Below are positions 15,527-24,547 of a DNA stretch of 64,000 bases, piece after piece (positions within the stretch are counted from its first letter, which is position 1; each line of letters opens with the position of its first letter). The stretch covers positions 186,001 to 250,000 of the forward strand of contig NZ_JAKNQJ010000003.1 in assembly GCF_022662335.1 (NCBI RefSeq). The letters are read 5' to 3'. The notes under the pieces are model-generated. The model was not told where the DNA came from. It did not search any database and saw nothing but the letters and a program-made list of their open reading frames with translations. The translations under genes were made by a program, and so were the position numbers. This DNA comes from Sphingomonas sp. CROZ-RG-20F-R02-07 (GTDB lineage: Bacteria; Pseudomonadota; Alphaproteobacteria; Sphingomonadales; Sphingomonadaceae).

Positions 15527-16483
15527 TCATCCGGGAATCTGCTGGCTGATGCAGTGGAAGCTGCCCCCGCCGGTCAGGATGTGATCCGCCCGCAATCCCA
15601 CCACGTCGCGATCGGGAAAGATCGCCTGGAACGCCGCGACCGCGGCCTGATCGCCGGGCGCGCCGTACAGTGGCACCACGACGGCGGCGTTGCCGATATA
15701 GAAGTTCATATAGCTCGCCGGCACCAATTCGTCGTCGCGCATCACCCGGCCCGGCGATGGCACGGGCACCACCTCCAGCCCGGCGGCATGGGCGCGATCG
15801 GCGGCCTGCTGATACACCTGCCAGTTGGGATCATTCTCCGCGCCCACCGGGATCGCCACGCGGCCCGGCGCGACGAACCGGGCGAGATTGTCGACATGGC
15901 CGTCGGTATGGTCGTTGTGGAGCCCCTCGCCCAGCCACACGACGCGGTCATAGCCCAGATCGTCCCGCAGCCGCGCCTCGACGCCCTCGCGCGTCAGATT
16001 GGGATTGCGATTGGGGTTGAGCAGGCATTGTTCGGTGGTGACGAGCAGCCCCGTGCCGTCGCCATCGATCGCGCCGCCCTCGAGCACCCAGTCGCACGCG
16101 ATCGCGGGCAGGCCGCGCCATTCGGCCAGGCGGCCGCCGATGCTGTCGTCGCCCGGCAGGTCGTATTTCCCGCCCCAGCCGTTGAAGCGGAACGTGCGTG
16201 CGCCGCCCGCCACGACGATCGGCCCGGTGTCGCGCAGCCAGATATCGCCGAACCGCTCGGTCACCACGTCGGCGAACGGCGCCATCGCGCGCGCCGCGGC
16301 CGCGGCCTCGTCATCCGCGGCGACGAGCAGCACCGTCTCGCCGCGCCCCTCGGCATGCACCGCGCGCGCGAACGCCACCACCTCCGCGCGCGCCGGTTCC
16401 AGATCCTCCGCCCACAATTCGGGATGGCTCGGAAAGCCGATCCACACCGCCTCGTGGCGCGCCCATTCGGCCGCGGGGGCCAT
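15527..16483 (-). CDS. aguA: agmatine deiminase
   Basis: Converts agmatine to N-carbamoylputrescine and ammonia in putrescine synthesis. It has a pentein fold of 318 aa: ERFGDIWLRDTGPI, FNGWGGKYDLPGDD, WVLEGGAIDGDG, the catalytic NDHTDGHVDN and the nucleophile Cys near residue 311 in GGGSFHC. The ATG at 16483 shares its A with the stop TGA of the upstream M28 peptidase, so the three genes peptidase-aguA-aguB form one operon. No arginine decarboxylase is in the window. Confidence 0.95.
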   Translation of the reverse strand: MAPAAEWARHEAVWIGFPSHPELWAEDLEPARAEVVAFARAVHAEGRGETVLLVAADDEAAAAARAMAPFADVVTERFGDIWLRDTGPIVVAGGARTFRFNGWGGKYDLPGDDSIGGRLAEWRGLPAIACDWVLEGGAIDGDGTGLLVTTEQCLLNPNRNPNLTREGVEARLRDDLGYDRVVWLGEGLHNDHTDGHVDNLARFVAPGRVAIPVGAENDPNWQVYQQAADRAHAAGLEVVPVPSPGRVMRDDELVPASYMNFYIGNAAVVVPLYGAPGDQAAVAAFQAIFPDRDVVGLRADHILTGGGSFHCISQQIPG

Positions 16484-18126
16484 CACCGCGCCCCCGCCCG
16501 CGACGCATCGCGCACGCCGCGGAATTCCGCGCTCTTATACCAATTGGGCCAGAGACCGGTGTCGTCCGCGAGCTTGCGGCCGAGCGTATAATAGATGTCG
16601 AGATCGGCGACCGCGCCCGACCAATCCCAGCGCGCGTCATATTCGTCCTGCGGCTTGTGATAGCGATGCGCGACATAATCCTCGTTCGCGGCATGGCCCG
16701 CGGCCTTGCCGCCGACCACCAGATCCTCGCCCGATCCGCCGTCGAGCATCGGCACGCCCAGCTTGGCGAAGCTGAAATGATCCGATCGGTAATAGCCGCC
16801 ACGCTCGGGATCGGGCTCCGGGCTGATCGTGCGGCCCTCGGCGGCGACGATCGGCTTCACCAGATCCTCGATCTCCGACTTGCCCGCCCCGGTGATGACG
16901 AAATCGCGCGCGCGGCCGTTCACGTTCAGCACGTCCATGTTCACCCCGCCGACGGTATGCGCCAGCGGATAGACCGGATGCTCGGCATAATAGCGCGAGC
17001 CGAGCAGCCCCGATTCCTCCGCGGTTACCGCGAGGAACGCGATCGACCGCTTGGCCGGCCCCGCCTTGGCCTGCGCCTCGGCCAGCGCCACCAGCCCCGC
17101 TACGCCGCTCGCATTGTCGAGCGCGCCGTTGCAGATGCCGTCGCCGTTCACCGGCGTGCAATGGCCCAGATGGTCCCAATGCGCGCTGTACATCACGTAA
17201 TCGTTCGGGTTCGTGGTGCCCGGCAGCACGCCGATCACGTTCTTGGACGCCTGACGGCGGACGCTGTTGGTGAAGCTGGTCGCGAAGTTCACGCCCAGCG
17301 GCACCGCCTTGAACCCCTTGCGCTTCGCCGCTTCGCTCAGCGCCGCGAAATCCTTGCCCGCGCTCGCGAACAGCGCCTCGGCATCGGGCTTCTGGATCCA
17401 CCCGATCACCTGCGACTGGTCCATATGGTCGCCCTTCTCGTCCAGTTCGAGCTGTGGCCCGGTCCAGGAGGATTGCACCACCGCGAAGGGATAGGCGGCG
17501 GGCTCGGTATCGTGGACGATGATGGCGGCTGCCGCGCCATGCTTGGCGGCGTTCTCGTATTTATACGGCCAGCGACCGTACCAGGTCATCGCGCGGCCCT
17601 CGAAGGGCCCGTCGCGCGTCATCGTCTGCCAGTCGGGATCGTTGATGAGGATGACGACGGTCTTGCCGCGCACGTCCACCCCGGCATAATCGTCCCACCC
17701 CTTTTCGGGCGCGGTGATGCCATAGCCGACGAAGACGACCGGGCTGTCCTTCACGGCGATCCGCGGCACCACGCGGTAGGTGCCGGCCACCATCTGCGTG
17801 CGATAGGCCAGGCTGACCGGCGTCTTGCCGCCGGTGAAGACGAACGGCGCCACGTCGTGCGCGGTGATCTGCACCATCGGCACGTCCTGCGTCCATGCGC
17901 CGCGGTTGCCGGGCTGCAACCCGGCCGCCTTCATGCGCGCGACGATATAGGCGACGGTCTTCTCCTCCGCGGGCGTCGTCGGCGCACGCCCCTCATACGC
18001 GTCCGACGACAGCTCCTTGGTCACCGAGCGCAGCGTGTCGACCGAGATCGCCGGCGCGGTCTGGGCCAGCGCAGGCGTGGCTATGGCCATCAACGGAAAC
18101 AGGATTTTGGGTTCGAAACGGCGCAC
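16483..18126 (-). CDS. M28-family zinc metallopeptidase, exported
   Basis: A 547-aa peptidase with a PA-type insert. The GTG start at 18126 is preceded by GGGAGA and gives a clean signal peptide (RRFEPKILFPLMAIATPALA). The PA region carries VVFVGYGITAPEKGWDDY. The M28 metal site is spread over SAHWDHLG (about residue 315), DNASGVAGL, TAEESGLLGSRYYAEHPVY (about 369), NMDVLN and the C-terminal HRYHKPQDEY. It probably trims peptides in the periplasm. A close paralog lies at 52.5 kb. It leads the agmatine operon by an overlapping stop/start. Confidence 0.9.
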   Translation of the reverse strand: MRRFEPKILFPLMAIATPALAQTAPAISVDTLRSVTKELSSDAYEGRAPTTPAEEKTVAYIVARMKAAGLQPGNRGAWTQDVPMVQITAHDVAPFVFTGGKTPVSLAYRTQMVAGTYRVVPRIAVKDSPVVFVGYGITAPEKGWDDYAGVDVRGKTVVILINDPDWQTMTRDGPFEGRAMTWYGRWPYKYENAAKHGAAAAIIVHDTEPAAYPFAVVQSSWTGPQLELDEKGDHMDQSQVIGWIQKPDAEALFASAGKDFAALSEAAKRKGFKAVPLGVNFATSFTNSVRRQASKNVIGVLPGTTNPNDYVMYSAHWDHLGHCTPVNGDGICNGALDNASGVAGLVALAEAQAKAGPAKRSIAFLAVTAEESGLLGSRYYAEHPVYPLAHTVGGVNMDVLNVNGRARDFVITGAGKSEIEDLVKPIVAAEGRTISPEPDPERGGYYRSDHFSFAKLGVPMLDGGSGEDLVVGGKAAGHAANEDYVAHRYHKPQDEYDARWDWSGAVADLDIYYTLGRKLADDTGLWPNWYKSAEFRGVRDASRAGAR

Positions 18127-18236
18127 GATCTGGTCTCCCGCTAGCGCCGCTTCTCTGGCAGTCTGACGCGCGGCACGCAAGAATGCACGTCGCGAGGAGA
18201 TCGTCAGCAGCCCGACCGCCCGCGCTTGGCGACGCC

Positions 18237-18266
18237 AAAAAGGGCGGCCCGTGAGGACCGCCCTTT
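18237..18266 (-). terminator. intrinsic terminator of rpsD
   Basis: On the minus strand AAAGGGCGG and CCGCCCTTT form a perfect 9-bp stem around a 10-base loop, followed by two more T bases in the run TTTTT. It lies 32 bases after the rpsD stop. Confidence 0.85.
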
Positions 18267-18297
18267 GGCTATTCCGGGGGGTGGTGCCCGGCGGAGA

Positions 18298-18912
18298 TCA
18301 GCGCGAGTAGAACTCGACGACCAGGTTCGGTTCCATCTTCACCGGATAGGGCACCTCGTCCAGCGTCGGGATGCGCGTCAGCGTCACCTTGGCGGTGCCG
18401 TCGGGCGCGACGTAATCGGGAATCTCACGCTCGGCGAGGCCCTGTGCTTCCATCACCAGCGCCATTTCCTGCGCCTTCGACCCCAGCGAGATCTCCTGGC
18501 CGGCGAAGACGCGGCGCGAAGCGATGTTGCACTTCACGCCGTTGACGCGGATGTGGCCGTGGCTGACGAGCTGGCGCGCGGCGAAGATCGTCGGCGCGAA
18601 CTTGGCGCGATAGACGATCATGTCGAGGCGCTGCTCGAGCAGGCCGATCAGGTTCTGCGACGTATCGCCCTTCATGCGCGCCGCCTCCTGGTAGCACTGC
18701 TTGAACTGCTTCTCGGTCACGTCGCCATAATAGCCCTTCAGCTTCTGCTTGGCGCGAAGCTGGATGCCGAAATCGCTGACCTTGCCCTTGCGGCGCTGGC
18801 CATGCTGGCCGGGGCCGTATTCGCGCTTGTTGACGGGCGACTTGGGACGGCCCCAGATGTTCTCGCCCATGCGGCGATCGAGCTTGTACTTGGCGCTATG
18901 GCGCTTCGACAT
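18298..18912 (-). CDS. rpsD: 30S ribosomal protein S4
   Basis: A primary 16S rRNA-binding protein that nucleates 30S assembly. 204 aa, the usual length. It has the N-terminal S4 block ([20 protein letters not shown]), [16 protein letters not shown], and the S4 RNA-binding domain LGL-type [20 protein letters not shown] then [11 protein letters not shown]; it ends LVVEFYSR. There is no N-terminal zinc cysteine cluster. It is monocistronic here, with a promoter candidate about 140 bases upstream and a strong terminator. The ATG at 18912 follows GGGA. Confidence 0.98.
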   Translation of the reverse strand: MSKRHSAKYKLDRRMGENIWGRPKSPVNKREYGPGQHGQRRKGKVSDFGIQLRAKQKLKGYYGDVTEKQFKQCYQEAARMKGDTSQNLIGLLEQRLDMIVYRAKFAPTIFAARQLVSHGHIRVNGVKCNIASRRVFAGQEISLGSKAQEMALVMEAQGLAEREIPDYVAPDGTAKVTLTRIPTLDEVPYPVKMEPNLVVEFYSR

Positions 18913-19052
18913 GTGATATTCCCTGGCAGATGCTAACGACGAGCCCGCCGCCGTTTCCGGCCGCGGGCCATTCCCGGTCATCGCCTGCTGGAGCCCGAAG
19001 GCCGGCAGGGCCGCCGCTTCACCGGGGTGCGGAGCCAATTGCGAAGGCGCGG

Positions 19053-19081
19053 CCTATGATCGCTGACGCGCAAAAGGTCAA
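19053..19081 (-). promoter_or_regulatory. rpsD promoter (candidate)
   Basis: Minus-strand TTGACC (19081-19076), a 17-base spacer, then CATAGG (19058-19053). This gives a leader of about 135 bases before rpsD. The leader has hairpin potential around CCTGC...GCAGG, which could host S4 feedback, but no known motif was recognised. Confidence 0.45.
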
Positions 19082-19119
19082 GCCATTGGACAGGCCGCAC
19101 GCCACCGCTATCAGGCGGC

Positions 19120-19425
19120 ATGACCGATATCCTTCCCGGAGCCCGCTGCACCACGATGGCGGAGGTGCGCGCCGGCGTCGATGCGATCGACCGCGAGCTG
19201 GTGGCGCTGCTCGCCCGCCGCTTCGCCTATATGGACGCCGCCGCGCGCATCAAGCCGGGCCGCGAGGCGGTGCGCGACGAGGGCCGCAAGGCGCAGGTGA
19301 TCGCCAATGCCCGCGCCGCCGCGGCGCAGGCGGGCGTGCCCGACGCCACGATCGCCGATCTGTGGGACGCGCTGGTCGAAGCGTCGATCGCCTATGAGCT
19401 CGCCGCCTTCGACCGGACGCGTTAA
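19120..19425 (+). CDS. chorismate mutase, AroQ type
   Basis: A small all-helical enzyme converting chorismate to prephenate for Phe/Tyr synthesis. 101 aa, the usual monofunctional AroQ length, with VDAIDRELVALLARRFAYMD, the active-site Arg/Lys pattern (AARIKPGREAVRDEGRK) and ADLWDALVEASIAYEL. The shape also fits PchB-like isochorismate lyases, but no siderophore genes lie nearby. There is no signal peptide, so it is cytosolic. The stop codon overlaps that of convergent trmJ by 4 bases. Confidence 0.88.
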   Translation: MTDILPGARCTTMAEVRAGVDAIDRELVALLARRFAYMDAAARIKPGREAVRDEGRKAQVIANARAAAAQAGVPDATIADLWDALVEASIAYELAAFDRTR

Positions 19426-20144
19426 TCGCGCGCGCGGGGCTTTGCGAGAGCCGACAGCACGCCGCGCACCGTCCGCACTTCCGACGACGACCAGCCCGGC
19501 TTCGTCAGCAGCGTGCGCAGCATCCGCTGCGTGACGGGCTTGCGGTCCGGCGGGAAATAAAAGCCGGCCTCCGCCAGCATCGAATCGAGCTGCCCGATCA
19601 TCCCTTCCAGCTCGCCCTGCGGCGCGGGCAGCGGCAGATCGGTCTCGGGCGGGCTCGCCAGCGCGACGTGCTTCGACCATTCATAGGCGACCAGGATCAC
19701 CGCCTGGGCGAGATTGAGCGAGCCGAATTCGGGGTTGATCGGCACCGTCACGATCGTGCGCGCCAGCGCCACATCGTCGGTTTCCAGCCCCGAACGCTCG
19801 GGGCCGAACAGGATGGCGGCGCGCCCCGGCGCCGCATGGATGGCGGCGGCCGCCGCCTCGGGCGTGACGACGGGCTTGGTGACGCCGCGCTTGCGCACCG
19901 TGGTCGCATAGACATGCGCGCAATCCGCCACCGCGTCCGCCACGCTGTCGAACAGCCGCGCCTGTTCGATCACCCGGTCCGCACCGCTGGAGGCGGGCAG
20001 CGCGGCGGCATTGGGCCAGCCGTCGCGCGGGGCGACGAGGCGCAGCTCGGTCAGGCCGAAATTGAGCATCGCACGCGCCGCCTTGCCGATATTCTCGGCA
20101 AGCTGCGGGCGGACGAGTATGATGGCGGGAGCCGGCGCGATCAC
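19422..20144 (-). CDS. trmJ: tRNA (cytidine/uridine-2'-O-)-methyltransferase TrmJ-like
   Basis: A SPOUT methyltransferase, probably 2'-O-methylating position 32 of tRNA. 240 aa. The knotted SAM-binding blocks are [34 protein letters not shown] and [18 protein letters not shown]-terminal helical tail of about 70 residues ([15 protein letters not shown] ... [20 protein letters not shown]) is typical of TrmJ. The GTG start at 20144 overlaps the nrdR stop by GTGA, and it follows nrdR in one operon. Confidence 0.87.
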   Translation of the reverse strand: MIAPAPAIILVRPQLAENIGKAARAMLNFGLTELRLVAPRDGWPNAAALPASSGADRVIEQARLFDSVADAVADCAHVYATTVRKRGVTKPVVTPEAAAAAIHAAPGRAAILFGPERSGLETDDVALARTIVTVPINPEFGSLNLAQAVILVAYEWSKHVALASPPETDLPLPAPQGELEGMIGQLDSMLAEAGFYFPPDRKPVTQRMLRTLLTKPGWSSSEVRTVRGVLSALAKPRARD

Positions 20145-20602
20145 CCGCGTCCCACCTCTTCGACGCTGCCGGCAAAGGCCTCGAAATCGCGGGCTTCGCT
20201 GAAGTCGCGATAGACGCTGGCGAAGCGGATATAAGCGACCGAATCGAGATTCTTCAGCCCGTCCATCACCATCTCGCCGATCCGCTTCGACGTCACGTCG
20301 CTTTCGCCGAGCGTCTCGAGCTGGCGTTGAATGCCGCTCACCAGCTTTTCCAGGCGGAGCGCATCGATCGGGCGCTTGCGCGCCGCGATCGATACCGAGC
20401 GGAGGAGTTTGTCGCGATCGAACGGCTCGCGCCGCTCCTCGCTCTTCAGCACCACCAGATCGCGGAGCTGAATCCGCTCGAACGTGGTGAAGCGCGCCGC
20501 GCACCCCTCGCACTGCCGCCGCCGCCGGATCGCCGCCCCGTCTTCGGTGGGGCGGCTGTCCTTCACCTGGCTGTCGTCATGGCCGCAAAAGGGGCAGCGC
20601 AT
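20141..20602 (-). CDS. nrdR: transcriptional repressor NrdR
   Basis: A nucleotide-sensing repressor of ribonucleotide reductase genes that binds NrdR boxes. 153 aa, normal length. The N-terminal zinc ribbon uses Cys3, Cys6, Cys31 and Cys34 ([32 protein letters not shown]). Residues 48-138 are an ATP-cone ([20 protein letters not shown]). No NrdR box or nrd gene is visible in the window. The gene sits directly after the 57-aa protein gene with no gap and overlaps trmJ. Confidence 0.97.
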   Translation of the reverse strand: MRCPFCGHDDSQVKDSRPTEDGAAIRRRRQCEGCAARFTTFERIQLRDLVVLKSEERREPFDRDKLLRSVSIAARKRPIDALRLEKLVSGIQRQLETLGESDVTSKRIGEMVMDGLKNLDSVAYIRFASVYRDFSEARDFEAFAGSVEEVGRG

Positions 20603-20776
20603 TCAGCCCTTCTTGTTCTTGTAATAGGCGTAACCGGCGCCCGCTGCGGCACCGATGATCGGGCCGACGAAGGGCAGCGGGATCGCGACCACGGCGCCGA
20701 TCGCGCCCCATTTGGCCATGCTGCGGCCGAGCTTGGGGTCGTTCTTGATCTCGTTCGGCACGTCCTGGATCGCCAT
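20603..20776 (-). CDS. 57-aa glycine-rich membrane-associated protein
   Basis: A small protein with a charged N-terminus (MAIQDVPNEIKNDPKLGRSM) followed by one hydrophobic hairpin-like segment (IGAVVAIPLPFVGPIIGAAA, then GAGYAYYKNKKG) ending in lysines. The Gly/Ala spacing resembles a glycine zipper. I do not recognise a named family. It is placed between glyA (gap 4 bases) and nrdR (no gap) in the same direction, so it is cotranscribed with them. The start at 20776 is the only sensible ATG. The role is unknown; the tight operon position supports a real gene. Confidence 0.75.
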   Translation of the reverse strand: MAIQDVPNEIKNDPKLGRSMAKWGAIGAVVAIPLPFVGPIIGAAAGAGYAYYKNKKG

Positions 20777-20780
20777 GGTC

Positions 20781-22103
20781 TTATCCTTCGTAGATGGGAA
20801 AGCGCGCACACAGCGCACGCACGCGGGTCCTAACGTCCGCCTCGACCTCCGGGTCCCCATGTTCGCCCTTTTTGGCGAGCCCGTCGAGCACGTCGGCGAC
20901 CATATGGCCGATCTCGCGGAACTCGACGGGGCCGAAGCCGCGCGTCGTGCCGGCGGGGCTGCCGACGCGGATGCCGCTCGTCTTCACCGGCGGCAGCGGA
21001 TCGTTGGGGATGCCGTTCTTGTTGCAGGTGATCCCTGCACGCTCCAGCGCCTCGTCCGCATCGCGCCCGGTGATGCCGAGCGGGGTGAGGTCGATCAGCG
21101 CCAGATGCGTGTCGGTGCCGCCCGACACCACGTCCGATCCGCGTTCCTTCAGCGTGGCCGCGAGCACTTGGGCATTCTCGACGACGGCGGCGATGTAGCG
21201 CTGGAAATCGGGCTGGAGCGCCTCGCCGAACGCCACCGCCTTCGCCGCGATCACATGCATCAACGGGCCGCCCTGGAGCCCAGGAAAGACCGCCGAATTA
21301 ATCTTCTTGGCGATTGCCTCGTCGTTCGTCATCACCATGCCGCCGCGCGGACCCCGCAGCGTCTTGTGCGTCGTGGTGGTGACGACATGCGCATGGCCGA
21401 ACGGCGTCGGATGCAGCCCCGCAGCCACGATCCCGGCGAAATGCGCCATGTCGACCATGAAATAGGCGCCGACCTTGTCCGCGATCGCGCGAAAGCGGGC
21501 GAAGTCGATCGTGCGCGGATAGGCCGAACCACCGGCGATGATGAGCTTGGGGCTATGCGCGACCGCCAGCGCCTCGACCTGATCGTAATCGATCAGATGC
21601 GTCTCGGCATCGACACCATATTGCACCGCGTTGAACCATTTGCCCGACATCGCGGCCTTGGCGCCGTGAGTCAGGTGCCCGCCCGCATCGAGGCTCATGC
21701 CCAGGATCGTCTCGCCCGGCTTCACCAAAGCGAGCATCACCGCGCCGTTCGCCTGCGCGCCCGAATGCGGCTGCACATTGACGAAGCCGCAGCCGAAGAT
21801 CTGCTTGGCGCGCTCGATCGCGAGCGTCTCCACCTCGTCCGACGGCGCGCAGCCCTGATAGTAACGCTTGCCCGGATAGCCCTCGGCATATTTGTTGGTG
21901 AACACCGAGCCTTGCGCCTCGAGCACCGCCCTGGAGACGATGTTCTCCGACGCGATCAGCTCGATCTGGGTCTGCTCGCGCTCCAGCTCGTGGCTGATCC
22001 CTGCGAAGATCGCGGAGTCGGCATCGGCCAGGCCGCGGGTGAAGAAGCCGGCGTCGCGGACATAAGTCCGGGCGTCGTGGAGTTCGCGGGGCTGGGTGCT
22101 CAT
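20781..22103 (-). CDS. glyA: serine hydroxymethyltransferase
   Basis: Converts serine and tetrahydrofolate to glycine and methylene-THF with PLP. 440 aa. [34 protein letters not shown], and the PLP lysine Lys247 in [14 protein letters not shown] identify it. The C-terminal substrate loop reads [15 protein letters not shown]. The ATG overlaps the rpiB stop by ATGA. The run rpiB-glyA-small protein-nrdR-trmJ is a compact operon linking one-carbon and nucleotide metabolism. Confidence 0.98.
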   Translation of the reverse strand: MSTQPRELHDARTYVRDAGFFTRGLADADSAIFAGISHELEREQTQIELIASENIVSRAVLEAQGSVFTNKYAEGYPGKRYYQGCAPSDEVETLAIERAKQIFGCGFVNVQPHSGAQANGAVMLALVKPGETILGMSLDAGGHLTHGAKAAMSGKWFNAVQYGVDAETHLIDYDQVEALAVAHSPKLIIAGGSAYPRTIDFARFRAIADKVGAYFMVDMAHFAGIVAAGLHPTPFGHAHVVTTTTHKTLRGPRGGMVMTNDEAIAKKINSAVFPGLQGGPLMHVIAAKAVAFGEALQPDFQRYIAAVVENAQVLAATLKERGSDVVSGGTDTHLALIDLTPLGITGRDADEALERAGITCNKNGIPNDPLPPVKTSGIRVGSPAGTTRGFGPVEFREIGHMVADVLDGLAKKGEHGDPEVEADVRTRVRALCARFPIYEG

Positions 22104-22540
22104 GCGGGATCCTTTGGGGAAAGCTTGTCGACGCGCGGCTGGTGGCGGCCGCCGGAGAAGTCACTGGTCAGAAAGGCCTCGACGCAAGCCTTGGCCATGT
22201 CCTCGCCCACCAGCCGCGCGCCGATCGCGATGGCGTTGGCGTCGTTGTGCGAGCGCGCCAGCCGGGCCGAGACGGGCTCGCTCACCGTCGCGCAGCGGCA
22301 TGCGGGGTTGCGGTTGGCGGCGATCGCGATGCCGATGCCCGAACCGCACAGCGCCACCCCGCGATCGGCCCGGCCATCGGCCAGCGCGGCGGCGAGCGCG
22401 AAACCATAATCGGGATAATCGACGCTCTGGGGGCCATCGGTGCCGAGATCGAGCACGTCATGGCCCGCCGCGCGCAGCCATTCGGCAAGCGACGCCTTCA
22501 GCGCCACGGCGGCATGATCGGATGCGAGGGCGATGCGCAT
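22100..22540 (-). CDS. rpiB: ribose 5-phosphate isomerase B
   Basis: Interconverts ribose 5-phosphate and ribulose 5-phosphate. 146 aa, usual for RpiB/Lac[11 protein letters not shown] opens the fold, Cys65 in [15 protein letters not shown] is the catalytic base and [14 protein letters not shown] carries phosphate-binding residues. The ATG at 22540 is chosen because homology begins at [10 protein letters not shown]; longer forms add unrelated residues. rpiB directly upstream of glyA is a common alphaproteobacterial arrangement. Confidence 0.95.
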   Translation of the reverse strand: MRIALASDHAAVALKASLAEWLRAAGHDVLDLGTDGPQSVDYPDYGFALAAALADGRADRGVALCGSGIGIAIAANRNPACRCATVSEPVSARLARSHNDANAIAIGARLVGEDMAKACVEAFLTSDFSGGRHQPRVDKLSPKDPA

Positions 22541-22632
22541 CGGCGGGTCCTGGATCTGGGGTCGAAGACCGGTGTCTTTACCGACGGGCGCGCGGCTTGG
22601 CCACCCTTCGCGCATCGGCTAGGCTCGCAGGC

Positions 22633-23226
22633 GTGAGCACGATCCCCGATCCCGCCCCACGCCGGTCCGCCGATGCGGATGCCGCCCGCGCGCGCCTGTC
22701 CGACGCGCTGGTGCGCACCGGCAGCGAGGATCGCTCGGCGTTCCGCGACCTCTATGCGCTGACGCATGCGAAGCTTTTCGGCATCTGCCTGCGTATCTGC
22801 GGTGATCGGCAGGCGGCAGAGGATGTGTTGCACGACGTATATCTCCTGATCTGGCGCCGCGCGGGCGCATGGGAGCCGGGCCGGTCAAGCCCGATCACCT
22901 GGCTCGCCACGATCGCGCGCAACCGCGCGATCGACTGGCGCCGCGCGCAAGCCGTGCGACGCGCCACCCCGATCGACGACGCCCCGCCGATCGCCGACGA
23001 GCGCCCCGATGCGGAAGCGACGATGCTGTCGGGCGATGCCGCCACGCGGCTGATGGCGTGTCTCGAAGCGCTGGAGCCACGCCAGCGCAGCGCGATCCGC
23101 ACCGCCTTTTTCGACGGCGTCACCTATGTCGAGCTGGCGGAACGCAGCGCGGTGCCGCTGGGAACGATGAAGAGCTGGGTGAGACGGGGGCTGGGAAAGT
23201 TGAAGGAGTGCCTGGGCGATGACTGA
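22633..23226 (+). CDS. ECF-type RNA polymerase sigma factor
   Basis: A 197-aa alternative sigma factor with region 2 (FRDLYALTHAKLFGICLRIC, DRQAAEDVLHDVYLLIWRR, ITWLATIARNRAIDWRR) and region 4 (YVELAERSAVPLGTMKSWVR, RGLGKLKECL). A GTG start at 22633 is used; no ATG gives a full region 2. Its last 8 bases overlap the anti-sigma start, so the two are translationally coupled. The ECF subgroup resembles those paired with RskA-type membrane anti-sigma factors. The target promoter motif was not identified. Confidence 0.92.
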   Translation: MSTIPDPAPRRSADADAARARLSDALVRTGSEDRSAFRDLYALTHAKLFGICLRICGDRQAAEDVLHDVYLLIWRRAGAWEPGRSSPITWLATIARNRAIDWRRAQAVRRATPIDDAPPIADERPDAEATMLSGDAATRLMACLEALEPRQRSAIRTAFFDGVTYVELAERSAVPLGTMKSWVRRGLGKLKECLGDD

Positions 23227-23920
23227 CGAAGCCGATATCCCGGGCGACACCAGCGCGGCCGAACTGGCGCTCGGCCTGCTCGACGGCGAGGAACGCGCCA
23301 CGGCACTTCGCCGCGTCCTCGCCGACCCCGATTATGCGCGCGCGGTGGAGGGCTGGCGGATGCGGTTCGCGCAACTGTTCGACCTCTGGCCCGAAGCGGA
23401 GGCGCCCGAGGGGCTGATCGACCGGATCGATGCCGGCATCGGCGGCCCGGCGCCAATTTCGCGGCTGCGCATGCCCTGGCCGGCGCTGGCGATCGGCAGC
23501 AGCGCGGTCGCCGCCGCGCTGCTGGTGTTCGTCGCGGTGCGCCCGCCGGCGCCGGCGCCGGTGCCGGCGCCCGTCCTGGTGGCGGCGCGGCCGGGCCCGC
23601 TGCTGGTGGCGTCGATGGATGCCAAGGCGGCGCCCGTGCCGGCGGTGTTCGATTCGCGTGGCGGATCGCTGCGCGTGGCGTCCGCGCCCGAGACGCCGCC
23701 CGCGCGCGTCGCGCAGCTCTGGGTGATCGGCCGCGACGGGGTGCCGCATGCGCTCGCGCTGCTCGGCGCGCGCGCGCAGGTCGTGAACCTGTCGGCCGCC
23801 GACCGCGCGCGGATCGCGGCGGGCGCCACGCTCGCGATCTCGATCGAACCGCTGGGCGGATCGCCGACCGGTCTGCCGACCGGGCCGGTGGTGGCGAAGG
23901 GCGTGCTCGGCGCGGTATGA
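23219..23920 (+). CDS. membrane-anchored anti-sigma factor (RskA-type)
   Basis: A 233-aa regulator that should hold the upstream ECF sigma factor inactive. The cytosolic N-terminus has the zinc-less anti-sigma helix set (AELALGLLDGEERATALRRV, GWRMRFAQLFDLWPEA). One membrane span lies at about residues 86-107 (WPALAIGSSAVAAALLVFVA), followed by a Pro/Ala/Val linker (PPAPAPVPAPV). The periplasmic C-terminal domain (AQLWVIGRDGVPHALALLG, AISIEPLGGSPTGLPTGPVV) matches the RskA C-terminal family. It overlaps the next gene by ATGA. Confidence 0.9.
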   Translation: MTDEADIPGDTSAAELALGLLDGEERATALRRVLADPDYARAVEGWRMRFAQLFDLWPEAEAPEGLIDRIDAGIGGPAPISRLRMPWPALAIGSSAVAAALLVFVAVRPPAPAPVPAPVLVAARPGPLLVASMDAKAAPVPAVFDSRGGSLRVASAPETPPARVAQLWVIGRDGVPHALALLGARAQVVNLSAADRARIAAGATLAISIEPLGGSPTGLPTGPVVAKGVLGAV

Positions 23921-24357
23921 GCCTGCCGCGTCTCGCCTATGGCCTGGGGCTCGCCGGTCTGCTGCCGCAGATCGCCGTGGTGGCCGTGATCGCGAGCGGC
24001 GATCCGTTCGGCCGCTACACCGCGCTGGCGCTCGGCTATGCCTATGCCGCGCTCATCCTCAGCTTTCTGGGCGGGCTGTGGTGGGGGCTGGCGGCGAAGG
24101 CCGACGCGCCGCCGCGCTGGCTGTGGTTCGCCGCGGTCGCGCCATCGCTGGTCGCGCTGGCCAGCGCCTGGCCCTGGGCGGTGGGGCTCGCCTGGCCGGG
24201 GCCGTCGCTGGTCGCGCTGGGCGTGGCGCTGATCGCCGCGCTCGCGGTGGACCAGGCGCTGGTCCGCGCGGGGCTGGCGCCCGCCGGCTGGATGGCGCTG
24301 CGGTTGCCGCTCTCGCTGGGACTCGGAGTGCTGACGATCGTCGCCGGGATCGCCTGA
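23917..24357 (+). CDS. DUF3429 family membrane protein
   Basis: A 146-aa integral membrane protein with four predicted spans (for example LGLAGLLPQIAVVAVIA, YAALILSFLGGLWWGLAA). The SFLGGLWWGL block with paired tryptophans is typical of DUF3429 proteins. Function unknown. Its start overlaps the anti-sigma stop, so it belongs to the sigma operon and may be part of the envelope response; that link is inferred from position only. Confidence 0.85.
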   Translation: MSLPRLAYGLGLAGLLPQIAVVAVIASGDPFGRYTALALGYAYAALILSFLGGLWWGLAAKADAPPRWLWFAAVAPSLVALASAWPWAVGLAWPGPSLVALGVALIAALAVDQALVRAGLAPAGWMALRLPLSLGLGVLTIVAGIA

Positions 24358-24393
24358 CCGGCGCCGGCCGGCTGGGGTTCGAGACGTTACCTT

Positions 24394-24510
24394 GATCCGT
24401 TCGCCCGGAGCTTGTCGAAGCCTGTCCTGAGCTCCACCGAAGGGGCCTGTACCGACTGCGAAGCCACGCCTGCGGACGGCGTGCTTCGACAAGCTCGGCA
24501 CGAACGGATC
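24394..24510. repeat. sphingomonad-type palindromic repeat (GCTTGTCGAAGC arms)
   Basis: The left arm 24394-24421 and right arm 24483-24510 are 28-base inverted copies matching at 25 positions (GATCCGTTCG...GAGCTTGTCGAAGC). A further half-copy (CCTGTCCTGAGCTCCACCGAAGG) lies between them. The TTCGACAAGCTC core is a dispersed repeat that I recall from many Sphingomonas genomes. It sits between two convergent genes and may also end transcription. Confidence 0.8.
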
Positions 24511-24547
24511 AGGCAATCGGATCGAGCTGAGTCGTCCCGCCCTAGCA

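Noticed and set aside
16198..18144. 648-codon open frame on the plus strand
   Set aside because: Shadow of the M28 peptidase and agmatine deiminase genes; no motifs.
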